This document shows positions 1 through 6,341 of a DNA stretch of 64,000 nucleotides, piece by piece. The stretch is from Cyanobium sp. ATX 6F1 (lineage in GTDB: Bacteria; Cyanobacteriota; Cyanobacteriia; PCC-6307; Cyanobiaceae), in contig NZ_JAGQCS010000009.1 of assembly GCF_024346315.1 (NCBI RefSeq), forward strand, positions 40,950 to 104,949. The letters run 5' to 3'. Within the stretch, counting starts at the first letter, position 1, and every line of letters begins with the position of its first letter. The notes beneath the pieces are model-generated. The model did not search any database, was not told the origin of the DNA, and saw only the letters and a program-made list of their open reading frames with translations. Made by a program: the position numbers and the translations under genes.

Positions 1-681
1 AATCATCCGCTCGTAGCTCTGCTTGGCCGTGGATCCAAAGGAGAAGAGGCCGTGCTGCAGCAGCACCATCCCCTCCAGCTCCAGGCCCTGCTCAGCAGCC
101 CGGGCCGCGGCCGCCTCATAGGCCTCCGCGGCCGCCTTGGCCAGGGCAAAACCGGGCATCACATAGGGCACGATCGCCACCCGATCGCCGTAGATCCGGC
201 GGCAGACCGCTTCGGCGTCGGGCTGATCCGCCAGCGCCAGCAGGGCGATCGAGTGGGTGTGGTCCACGAAAGGATGGGGCAGGAAGGCGTGCAGCAGCGC
301 CTCCACCGAGGGGTTGGGGGCAGCCGGGTCGATCAGGTTCTGGCGCTGGGCCGCCACCATGTCCTCATCGCTCAAAGCCGCCAAGGCGCGCAGGGCGAGC
401 AACGGCTCCAGGCGCACGGCGGGATGGCCGGGGGGCTCGATCGTGGCGAGGTCCCAGCCGGAGCCTTTGACGCACAGCACCGGAATCGATTCCCCCAGCA
501 GCCCCGAGACGCTCGTTTTCACCGAGGTGTTGCCGCCGCCGTGCAGCACCAGCTCCGGATCGGACCCCAGCAGCCGCGCCGTGAAGGTGCGCAGCGCCAG
601 GGCCTCGGAAATTCCGGAGGCGCCATAGCGCTCAACGGCCGCAGCGGCGCCGGCGTCCGACCAGCGGTTACGGGCGGGCAT
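1..681 (-). CDS. Class II aldolase/adducin-family protein, 3' end outside window
   Basis: Reading the reverse complement from an ATG at 681 gives 227 codons with no stop before the window edge, so only the N-terminal part is present. The fold is that of class II (zinc-dependent) sugar-phosphate aldolases such as rhamnulose- or fuculose-phosphate aldolase. It shows HGGGNTS at residues 47-53, the substrate-phosphate loop, and DHTHS at 140-144, a zinc-ligand cluster, and a further histidine in LLQHGLF near the edge. In several bacteria and cyanobacteria this domain is fused to a C-terminal short-chain dehydrogenase; whether that holds here cannot be seen. It is transcribed away from the integron integrase at 798 and marks the chromosomal edge of the accessory region. 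Confidence 0.8.
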   Translation of the reverse strand, partial: MPARNRWSDAGAAAAVERYGASGISEALALRTFTARLLGSDPELVLHGGGNTSVKTSVSGLLGESIPVLCVKGSGWDLATIEPPGHPAVRLEPLLALRALAALSDEDMVAAQRQNLIDPAAPNPSVEALLHAFLPHPFVDHTHSIALLALADQPDAEAVCRRIYGDRVAIVPYVMPGFALAKAAAEAYEAAAARAAEQGLELEGMVLLQHGLFSFGSTAKQSYERMI

Positions 682-797
682 GGGCGCAGGGGTGCGGTGG
701 TGGCGCCTGGAGGCTACGGGGGGCGGGGGCAATGAAGAGCCGGGAATCAGACGCAGCCGTGCCGTGGGAACACTGAAGCGACGACGACGCCCTTGGG

Positions 798-1766
798 ATG
801 ACGACAAACCGGCCGCCCCGGCTGATGGAGCGGTACAGACAGGAACTTGTGGTGCGTCACTACGCCAGGCGCACGGTGAAGACCTACGAGCAATGGCTGA
901 GACGCTTCCTGCATTTTCACCAGATGCGCCATCCGCGCGAGATGGGCAGCGCCGAGGTGAAAGCCTTCCTCACCCATCTGGCGGTCGATCTGCAGGTGAG
1001 CGCGTCGACGCAGAACCAGGCATTGGCAGCACTGTTGTTCCTGTACCGCGTGCTGCTGGAGAGAGATGTGGAACTTGATGGCGTGGCACGGGCGCGAACG
1101 AAACAACGTCTACCGGTGGTGCTCACCGTGGAAGAAGTACGCGCCGTGCTGAGACGGCTCAGCGGCGCTGAGGCACTGGTAGCGGGACTCCTGTATGGCA
1201 GCGGACTGAGGCTGCAGGAGGCGCTGCGCCTTCGCGTTCATGATCTGGATTTTGGGCGCCATGAACTGATGGTGCGCTCCGGCAAGGGTGACAAGGATCG
1301 CAGAGCGCTCCTGCCATCAAGCCAGACTGCTGCCCTTTGGCAGCACCTGAATGGCTTGCGCCAGATTCACCAGGCCGATCTTGCCTCAGGCTGGGGCCGA
1401 GTTCTTCTGCCCCATGCTCTGGCCAGAAAGTATCCCAACGCACCAGTGGAATGGGGCTGGCATTGGGTGTTCCCGCAGCACAAGCGCTGGCGCGATCCAG
1501 CCACAGGCCAGGAAGGTCGACATCACCTGGATCCTTCGTTGATCCAGAAAGCAGTCCGGCGGGATGTAATGGCGGCGGGCATCAGCAAACCAGCTACATG
1601 CCACACCCTCCGCCATTCATTCGCGACCCACCTTCTCGAACGCGGGCAGGACATCCGCACGATCCAGGAATTACTCGGTCACAGCGACGTGAGGACCACC
1701 ATGATCTACACCCATGTACTGAACCACGGCACACTCGGCGTTCGAAGCCCGGCTGATCTTCTGTAA
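798..1766 (+). CDS. intI: Integron integrase IntI (tyrosine recombinase)
   Basis: This is a 322-residue tyrosine recombinase. The N-terminal SAM-like DNA-binding domain spans roughly residues 5-95 and the catalytic domain follows. The catalytic set is complete by my count: R138 (in [10 protein letters not shown]), H269 and R272 (in [10 protein letters not shown]), H295 (in LLGHSD) and the nucleophile Y304 (in MIYTHV). What marks it as IntI rather than XerC/D is the extra patch before the second catalytic box, [12 protein letters not shown] then EWGWHWVFP, and the C-terminal run [14 protein letters not shown]. IntI excises and inserts gene cassettes at attC and attI sites. No frameshift or stop interrupts it, so it could be active. 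It points toward the cassettes rather than away from them, the arrangement of inverse integrons. The ATG at 798 is the first start in frame. Confidence 0.93.
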   Translation: MTTNRPPRLMERYRQELVVRHYARRTVKTYEQWLRRFLHFHQMRHPREMGSAEVKAFLTHLAVDLQVSASTQNQALAALLFLYRVLLERDVELDGVARARTKQRLPVVLTVEEVRAVLRRLSGAEALVAGLLYGSGLRLQEALRLRVHDLDFGRHELMVRSGKGDKDRRALLPSSQTAALWQHLNGLRQIHQADLASGWGRVLLPHALARKYPNAPVEWGWHWVFPQHKRWRDPATGQEGRHHLDPSLIQKAVRRDVMAAGISKPATCHTLRHSFATHLLERGQDIRTIQELLGHSDVRTTMIYTHVLNHGTLGVRSPADLL

Positions 1767-2076
1767 CCTGACGAACAGTTGGTTCTCAGACCCGGCTAAA
1801 GGTCAGAACAAGCCGCGAAGGCCCCTGTGATCGGTAGGCCTGAAAGGGATCTAAGCTCCTACAGGGCAGGGCACTATGGTTTTATGCGGTTGAATAGGGA
1901 GCATGTAGAAGGGACCAAGGACCCGCCCAATTATTGTTGGGCATTCCTCTAAACCTCAGTAAGCCCGCTCGACACGTGAGGTTGCAAAGCCCCAAAGCAT
2001 CGCGATAATGCAAGAGCAATAGCGCAGTTCGTACGATCATGTTGTCCAAGGCTGATCAATTCCCTTGCCATCCATA
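1767..2076. other. Non-coding stretch after intI; candidate attI region
   Basis: I see no convincing gene in these 310 bases. If the integron is of the inverse type, attI should lie here, between the 3' end of intI and the first cassette. Two strings fit the GTTRRRY core consensus: GTTGAAT at 1889-1895 and GTTGGGC at 1936-1942. The second is also the right arm of a small hairpin (GCCCAA/TTGGGC, from 1925). Another imperfect hairpin lies just after the intI stop at 1782-1809 (GTTCT-CA-GACC against GGTC-AGAAC), and a 7-bp inverted repeat AACCTCA/TGAGGTT sits at 1952-1983. None of these proves an attI site. The base composition becomes AT-richer toward 2065. Confidence 0.4.
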
Positions 2077-2679
2077 ATGAAGAGAACCAATTATGTCCTC
2101 ATAGATTACGAGAGTGTTCAACCCAGCCAGCTTGAGCTGTTAAATAGAGATGGCTTTGTCGCCTATGTCTTTGTGGGAAAGGTGCAGACAAGACTCTCAT
2201 TTGAGACCGTGTCTGCTATTCAAGACCTTGGTGAGCGCGCAAAGTACATAAAGATCTCCGGTGCGGGGCCCAACGCCCTTGACTTTCATATTGCATTTTA
2301 CATAGGACAAATTGGCGCAACCGATGCAGATGCTTTCTTTCATATCATATCTAAGGATAAGGGTTTTGATCCGCTAATTGAGCACTTAAGGGAGCGAAAG
2401 GTGTTTGCGGTCCGGAGCGAGACGATTGGCGAAATTCCCATTATTCGAGCATCAACGGCAAAGACCCCGAAGGAACGCATGGGGCTGGTTGTTGATCGAT
2501 TAAAATCCGGAAACTCAAGACCTCGGACGCTGGCTTCTCTAAGCTCTTCAATAGACGCTATCCTCTTCAAGCAGGTTGGGGAGCCAGACGTACAAGCCGT
2601 GATTGACCAGATGGTCAAGGCTGGATTCGTTACACTGACGGATGAAAAGGTTTCATACAAGCTCATCATGGATTCCTAA
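2077..2679 (+). CDS. PIN/NYN-domain-like protein (putative RNase), first cassette-type gene
   Basis: The product has 200 residues from the ATG at 2077; a TTG twelve bases upstream would add four residues. The start MKRTNYVLIDYESVQP and the later HIISKDKGFDPLIEHL, with aspartates near residues 10 and 80-90, match PIN-like (PIN_7/NYN) domains. These are metal-dependent nuclease folds often found in RNA-processing or defence proteins. The C-terminal third looks like a small winged or helical domain. The exact substrate is unknown. Codon use is unlike the chromosome: many TTA, ATA and AGA codons, and 26 G+C in the 60 bases 2101-2160, against clearly GC-rich flanks. This suggests recent transfer. 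It lies between the integrase and the toxin-antitoxin genes and is probably a cassette, but I could not find its own attC site downstream. Confidence 0.6.
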   Translation: MKRTNYVLIDYESVQPSQLELLNRDGFVAYVFVGKVQTRLSFETVSAIQDLGERAKYIKISGAGPNALDFHIAFYIGQIGATDADAFFHIISKDKGFDPLIEHLRERKVFAVRSETIGEIPIIRASTAKTPKERMGLVVDRLKSGNSRPRTLASLSSSIDAILFKQVGEPDVQAVIDQMVKAGFVTLTDEKVSYKLIMDS

Positions 2680-2810
2680 TACTGCGATCCACCTAAGTCG
2701 CCTCCATCAGAAGTCCTGTTTCAGCATTTACTCCTTGCGGCCAGGTGATCGCGAACGTTCGAAGGATGTGGCGACCTTGAAGGGCCCCAGCAAGGCAGCG
2801 TTGCGTCGCC

Positions 2811-2826
2811 GTAGCCAACAGGCTAC
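2811..2826. promoter_or_regulatory. Perfect inverted repeat before the toxin gene; candidate operator
   Basis: GTAGCC-AACA-GGCTAC is a perfect 6-bp inverted repeat ending 9 bases before the toxin start at 2836. Toxin-antitoxin operons of the RelE/HTH type are usually repressed by their own antitoxin at such a palindrome. The position fits an autoregulatory operator, but a hairpin around the ribosome binding region is an equally simple reading. Confidence 0.4.
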
Positions 2827-2835
2827 AGTTGGTGG

Positions 2836-3138
2836 ATGGTTGAGGTCCGCCAGACAGAGCGGTTCGTCCGATGGCTTGCGGGTCTCCGTGATCTGAGAGC
2901 CCGGGCGAAGGTTCAGGCCAGGATCGAGCGCCTCATCGGCGGCAATCCTGGTGACGTCAAGCCCGTTGGGGCTGGCGTGTCGGAATTGCGGATCAACTAC
3001 GGCCCTGGATACAGGGTCTACTACCTGCAGAAGGGAACCGAGTTGATCATCCTTTTGGCTGGCGGAGACAAGAGCTCACAAGCCAAGGACATTGATGAGG
3101 CTCTTCTGTTGGCAGACAACCTGACAGAGGAGACCTGA
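2836..3138 (+). CDS. RelE/HigB-type toxin (COG3657-like addiction module killer)
   Basis: This 100-residue basic protein starts at the ATG at 2836. It has the features of the RelE/ParE fold subgroup called addiction module killer protein (COG3657/TIGR02683): an N-terminal TERFVRWLAGLRD strand-helix, ARIERLIGGNPGDVKPVG, then VSELRINYGPGYRVYY and a C-terminal LLAGGDKSSQAKDI. Members act as ribosome-dependent mRNA endonucleases, neutralised by a partner HTH antitoxin. Here the partner starts on the last base of the toxin stop codon (TGATG at 3136-3140), so translation is probably coupled. The toxin-first gene order is normal for this subgroup. As an integron cassette it would act to keep the array from being lost. 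Confidence 0.85.
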   Translation: MVEVRQTERFVRWLAGLRDLRARAKVQARIERLIGGNPGDVKPVGAGVSELRINYGPGYRVYYLQKGTELIILLAGGDKSSQAKDIDEALLLADNLTEET

Positions 3139-3446
3139 TGAAAACCACGACCATCCCGTACGACGTTGCCGAGCAACTCCGAACACCTGAGGAGATGGCG
3201 GCCTACCTGGAAGCCTGCATCGAGGAGGCGGATGGAGATGCTGCCTTCATTGCCAAGGCCCTGGGCGATATTGCACGGGCCCAGGGGATGACCCAGGTGG
3301 CCAGAGACTCAGGACTTTCCCGGGAGAGCCTCTACAAGGCTTTGTCTGGAGAGCGCAGCCCTAGCTTTGACACCATCCTGAAGGTGGTCACGGCTCTGGG
3401 TCTGAAGTTGAGCGCGAGTGTGAGAAGCGAAGAGGAGCTGACTTGA
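3138..3446 (+). CDS. HTH antitoxin of the RelE-type pair (COG3636-like)
   Basis: The product has 102 residues. The N-terminal part contains TPEEMAAYLEACIEEADGD, typical of addiction module antidote proteins (COG3636/TIGR02684). A lambda-repressor-like helix-turn-helix follows at about residues 50-85 (IARAQGMTQVARDSGLSRE, then SLYKALSG). It should bind and block the toxin encoded just upstream and repress the operon through the HTH domain. The gene overlaps the toxin stop by one base. It is followed 64 bases later by an integron core-site sequence at 3511, which supports its being carried on a cassette. Confidence 0.85.
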   Translation: MKTTTIPYDVAEQLRTPEEMAAYLEACIEEADGDAAFIAKALGDIARAQGMTQVARDSGLSRESLYKALSGERSPSFDTILKVVTALGLKLSASVRSEEELT

Positions 3447-3510
3447 GCTCTGCTGGCGATGCAAAGGTCCGCAATGGTTGCCTGTTGAGAAGCGACACCT
3501 TCGAAAAAGC

Positions 3511-3517
3511 GTTAGGC
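3511..3517 (+). repeat. Integron R' core site (GTTAGGC) closing the toxin-antitoxin cassette
   Basis: GTTAGGC fits the GTTRRRY crossover consensus and is identical to the core site at 4218-4224. Both are preceded by the same two bases, GC. In an array this heptamer would be the right end of the attC of the preceding cassette and the left edge of the BrnTA cassette (cut between G and TT). I could not find a matching RYYYAAC partner or L'' arm between 3447 and 3500. Only a short pairing, AAGGT near 3463 with ACCTT near 3497, is visible, so the left half of this attC looks degraded. Confidence 0.55.
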
Positions 3518-3563
3518 CCACCTGAAGACTGCTTGTTTAGTCGAAGTTGACGGCCGGACTTTC

Positions 3564-3573
3564 CGTAGCTACG
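3564..3573. promoter_or_regulatory. 10-bp palindrome in front of brnT; candidate operator
   Basis: CGTAGCTACG is a perfect palindrome ending 7 bases before the brnT start codon at 3581. BrnTA modules are autoregulated by BrnA or the BrnTA complex at inverted repeats in this position. Its short length makes chance occurrence possible. Confidence 0.3.
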
Positions 3574-3580
3574 ATAAAGC

Positions 3581-3880
3581 GTGCAGTTCGATTTCGACCC
3601 TGGCAAGGACGCGACCAACCTGAGCAAGCACGGCCTCTCCTTGGCGGCCGCAGCTTAGCTCAGCTGGGATGCAGCACTCGTCTGGATTGATGACCGGGCT
3701 GACTATGGAGAAGTAACGATGATTGCCTTGGCTCCAATTGGAGACATACTCTTATTTGTAGCCTTTGTAGAACGCGAGCCAGCAAGGAGAATTATTAGCC
3801 TACGCAGAGCCAATTGCCGTGAGGTCAATCACTATGTCAGAGCCATTAAGGAAGGTCAACCTGAAGATGCCGACACTTGA
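3581..3880 (+). pseudogene. brnT: brnT toxin gene interrupted by an in-frame stop
   Basis: Reading from GTG at 3581 gives a 99-residue BrnT-like product interrupted by TAG at 3656-3658 (codon 26). The reading frame is intact on both sides. Before the stop it reads FDFDPGKDATNLSKHGLSL, the usual BrnT N-terminus. After it come LSWDAALVWIDDRADYGE, MIALAPIGD and RRIISLRRANCREVNHYV, the RNase-fold core and C-terminus of the family. The residue lost is normally a leucine, so a single TTG-to-TAG change explains it. BrnT is a type II ribonuclease toxin. With codon 26 a stop, the toxin should be truncated and inactive unless the stop is suppressed or translation restarts. The antitoxin brnA overlaps its 3' end and is intact. 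Confidence 0.85.
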
Positions 3881-4145
3881 GGAGGATCAGTTGATTACAG
3901 AGGCAGCGGAATCAGATCCTGATGCCCTTCCGCTTACAGACGAACAGATGAGCGCGATGGTCCCCATGCGAGTGCTGCGCGGCCGTCCAAAGTTGGCATA
4001 TAAAAAGCAGCTGGTTTCAATCCGATATAGTCCTGAAGTTATTGACTATTTCAGAGCTTCTGGAGCTGGCTGGCAAGCCCGTATGGATGCTGTGCTTAAG
4101 GAATATGTCGAAGCTCACGCCACTGTCGATGCGAAGGGTGCCTAA
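3834..4145 (+). CDS. brnA: BrnA antitoxin
   Basis: The gene encodes 103 residues from ATG at 3834; a GTG at 3819 would add five. It overlaps the brnT frame by 47 bases. Family features are the acidic N-terminal segment PTLEEDQLITEAAESDPD, LTDEQMSAMVPMRVLRGRPK, and the C-terminal ribbon-helix-helix-like VSIRYSPEVIDYF then RASGAGWQARMDAVLKEYV. BrnA neutralises BrnT and represses the operon. The stop codon TAA at 4143-4145 lies inside the attC left core GCCTAAC, a common feature of integron cassettes. With its toxin partner broken, this copy may act as a free anti-addiction antitoxin against related BrnT toxins; that is inference. Confidence 0.85.
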   Translation: MSEPLRKVNLKMPTLEEDQLITEAAESDPDALPLTDEQMSAMVPMRVLRGRPKLAYKKQLVSIRYSPEVIDYFRASGAGWQARMDAVLKEYVEAHATVDAKGA

Positions 4146-4224
4146 CATCAAGATTCAGAAGACGTGACCGGAGGCTGTCTCCTTTGCCAAAGCGACTGCC
4201 CGCTTCTGATCTTGAGCGTTAGGC
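4140..4224 (+). repeat. attC: Integron attC recombination site
   Basis: The outer cores are fully complementary: R'' GCCTAAC at 4140-4146 and R' GTTAGGC at 4218-4224. Inside them, TCAAGAT-T-CAGAAG at 4148-4161 pairs with CTTCTGATCTTGA at 4203-4215. That is 13 paired bases interrupted by one unpaired T at 4155, the extrahelical base expected in the L'' box. An unpaired spacer (A4147 opposite G4216-C4217) separates core from stem, as in known attC sites. The middle (4162-4202) contains a small GGAG/CTCC hairpin. The length of 85 bp is in the normal range. Cutting between G and TT at both this site and 3511 would release a 707-bp circle carrying brnTA. Confidence 0.93.
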
Positions 4225-4491
4225 GGTCAGCAACCCCACATCACAATCCGTCACCCAGGATTGTTCCTACTACCAGTGATCGCCGCCTATTAATGCCTGA
4301 AAGGCTGATCTCATGCAAGCTCACTTTGCCGTCAAAAGCGCCATAGGACCACAGAGGCCATCGTTGCAAGCGCCCCGCTCGTGTGACATCGATCACAACG
4401 GACCGTGTCATTCGTCTGCGGTGTCTGGCATGGCTGCGCCTAGCTTTCGCTGGAAAGGTGCCGATCGGATCAGCAGATCAACCAGCAGAGA
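4225..4491. other. Non-coding stretch between attC and the multicopper oxidase
   Basis: No gene is supported here. The sequence after the attC R' site should be the old chromosomal flank. It contains the CRP-like site at 4382-4397 (listed separately). A possible -10 element, TAGCTT at 4441-4446, lies at the spacing expected for activation from a site centred about 61 bases upstream of transcription. No terminator or further core site is evident. Confidence 0.5.
4382..4397. promoter_or_regulatory. Perfect CRP-type binding site (TGTGA-N6-TCACA)
   Basis: TGTGACATCGATCACA has both half-sites identical to the CRP consensus, which cyanobacterial SyCRP1-type regulators share. It is centred about 102 bases before the multicopper oxidase start. 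If the weak TAGCTT at 4441-4446 is the -10 box, transcription would begin near 4451 and the site would be centred at about -61.5, the classic class I activator position. The likely target is the downstream oxidase gene. Confidence 0.65.
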
Positions 4492-5664
4492 ATGGCGCGT
4501 CGATGGTTGGCTTTGCTGTCGCTGCTTCTGGGGCTTGCCTTGATCCTCGGGCTTGCCCTTGCGGTCAACGGGCGTTCACACCAGCGCGAGTACTGGATTC
4601 AAGCGGAGGAGATCCTCTGGGACTACGCCCCCTCCTATCCCATCAACAGGATGATGGGGATGCCCTTCAGAGCTGAGGAGAACACCTTCGTTGAGCGACG
4701 AGCCGGGCGGATCGGCCGGGTCTACCGCAAGGCGGTCTTCCGCTCCTACAGCGCTGGCTACGGCGCAATTCTTGACGGCCCCAGGGGAGTGCAAGAAGCC
4801 GAACCTGGTGCTGATGCATCGCCTCTGCGCAGGCCAGGATCCCGTGAGGAGCACCTGGGGAACCTTGGCCCGATCCTGCGCGCGGAGGTTGGGGACACCC
4901 TCGTTGTTCATCTGCGGAATCAAACCCGCTTCCCGGTGAGCCTTCATCCCCACGGTGTTCTCTACGACAAGGCCAGCGAAGGTTCGCCCTATGCCGATGG
5001 GTCTTCGCCAAAAGATCGTACGGATGATGACGTGCCACCAGGTGCTTCCCACACCTACCAATGGCAGGTTCCAGAGCGCGCCGGCCCTGGGCCCGCTGAT
5101 CCAGATTCCATCGTGTGGCCCTACCACTCCCACGTCAACGAAGTGGCCGACACCAGCGCCGGATTGGTGGGACCGATCATCATTCACAGGAAAGGCCAGC
5201 TGGATGAGAATCGCAGGCTTCCCAAGGGAGTGGATCATGAATTCGTGGGGCTTTACGCCATCACCGATGAAAACCAGAGCCTGTTCCTAGATTCCAATAT
5301 TGCTGAGTTCATCAACAACGAATCCATCGACCGCAGCGATGAGGAGTTCATCGAAAGCAACCTCATGCATGGCATCAATGGCTTCGTCTATGCGGATCTT
5401 CCTGGACTCACCATGCGGCAGGGCGAGCATGTTCGCTGGTATCTGCTGGCGATGGGAACGGAAACGGACCTCCACACGCCCCACTGGCATGGCTCAACAC
5501 TGCTGGAGAATGGCCGGCGCATCGACACCACCGACATCTTCCCCGCCACGAGCCGAACCCTGGACATGGTCCCTGATGTGCCCGGGGTGTGGATGATGCA
5601 CTGCCATGTGAACGATCACATGGTGGCGGGGATGCAGGCCCTGTTCCGAGTGGATCCCCGCTGA
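4492..5664 (+). CDS. Membrane-anchored multicopper oxidase (two-cupredoxin, ceruloplasmin-like)
   Basis: The product has 390 residues with an N-terminal hydrophobic helix (about residues 5-25) serving as signal anchor or signal peptide. Two cupredoxin domains follow. Copper ligands are all visible: LHPHG and WPYHSH in domain 1, and HTPHWHG with MHCHVNDHMVAGM in domain 2. The last motif holds the type 1 ligands His-Cys-His-Met and the type 3 histidines. The layout resembles the ceruloplasmin/hephaestin-like branch, whose members oxidise Fe(II), Mn(II) or phenols at the expense of oxygen. Substrate cannot be told from sequence. Placement outside the cytoplasmic membrane suggests a role in metal oxidation in the periplasm. 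A CRP-like site lies upstream. Confidence 0.85.
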   Translation: MARRWLALLSLLLGLALILGLALAVNGRSHQREYWIQAEEILWDYAPSYPINRMMGMPFRAEENTFVERRAGRIGRVYRKAVFRSYSAGYGAILDGPRGVQEAEPGADASPLRRPGSREEHLGNLGPILRAEVGDTLVVHLRNQTRFPVSLHPHGVLYDKASEGSPYADGSSPKDRTDDDVPPGASHTYQWQVPERAGPGPADPDSIVWPYHSHVNEVADTSAGLVGPIIIHRKGQLDENRRLPKGVDHEFVGLYAITDENQSLFLDSNIAEFINNESIDRSDEEFIESNLMHGINGFVYADLPGLTMRQGEHVRWYLLAMGTETDLHTPHWHGSTLLENGRRIDTTDIFPATSRTLDMVPDVPGVWMMHCHVNDHMVAGMQALFRVDPR

Positions 5665-5740
5665 CGCTGAACCGAGCCATTGCCTCTCCGGCGTCCTGAT
5701 CCAGTTCAGCCATCAGGTCTGCCTGATTCCCCAGCCCGCC

Positions 5741-6268
5741 GTGTTGAATTTCGCCTACGGCTCCAACATGCTCGTTCGACGTCTGCGGGAGCGCGTCCCC
5801 TCGGCGATGCCCCTGGGGCGGGCCGTGCTCCGGGGCTACGAGTTGCGCTGGCACAAGCGCGGCAAGGACGGCTCCGGGAAGTGCGATGTGTGGGCCACGG
5901 ACCGGGCGGAGGCGCAGGTCCATGGTGTGCTCTTTGAACTGGCCGCCACCGAGAAGCCACGGCTGGATCACGCCGAGGGGCTTGGCGTCGGCTACGACGA
6001 CCAGGTGATCGAGGTGACATGCAACGGCCACATCCTCCAGGCCCAGGTGTATGTCGCCACCCCCACCCACATCGACCCTTCGATCCAACCATTCAGCTGG
6101 TATCGAGCGCTCGTGCTCGCCGGCGCCCGCGAACACAGGCTGCCACCCGCCTACATCCAAGGGATTGAGGCCGTTGCCGCCATCCACGACCCGGACCCTG
6201 AGCGGCAGGCCATCCATGACGCCCTGATCCGGGCCGCTCAACCCTGGCTGGAGGCCGACCTGCCTTGA
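5741..6268 (+). CDS. Gamma-glutamylcyclotransferase-family protein
   Basis: Starting at GTG 5741, the 175-residue product opens with LNFAYGSNM, the glycine-rich signature of the GGCT/AIG2 fold. The expected acidic catalytic residue lies in the segment LDHAEGLGVGYDD at about residues 75-87, where E79 is the candidate. Family members convert gamma-glutamyl peptides to 5-oxoproline or act on related amine adducts. The C-terminal ALVLAGAREHRLPPAYIQGI is the usual helix pair. It stands 76 bases after the oxidase and 73 bases before the permease, with no sign of a shared operon. Exact substrate is unknown. Confidence 0.8.
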   Translation: MLNFAYGSNMLVRRLRERVPSAMPLGRAVLRGYELRWHKRGKDGSGKCDVWATDRAEAQVHGVLFELAATEKPRLDHAEGLGVGYDDQVIEVTCNGHILQAQVYVATPTHIDPSIQPFSWYRALVLAGAREHRLPPAYIQGIEAVAAIHDPDPERQAIHDALIRAAQPWLEADLP

Positions 6269-6341
6269 TGGGCACCACCCCAAGGCACCGGCCTACCTGC
6301 GGCAAACCTGAGCCCTAGTCTCCGGCCATGGGAGGCCCGCC

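Noticed and set aside
1925..1942. Short GCCCAA/TTGGGC hairpin as a complete attC
   Set aside because: At under 20 bases it lacks inner arms and an extrahelical base; it is noted only as a core-like string.
2694..2778. Possible attC after the PIN/NYN-like gene (AGTCGCC/GGCGACC pairing)
   Set aside because: The arms match for only six bases and no GTTRRRY core lies at the right end, so it does not meet attC structure.
3650..3685. tRNA-like D-arm string (TAGCTCAGCTGG) inside brnT
   Set aside because: No acceptor stem, anticodon arm or T-arm follows in the right places, and the bases are explained by the BrnT reading frame with its nonsense codon.
4164..4346. 60-codon plus-strand frame starting inside attC
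   Set aside because: It overlaps the recombination site and its translation has no recognisable features; the region is better read as non-coding.
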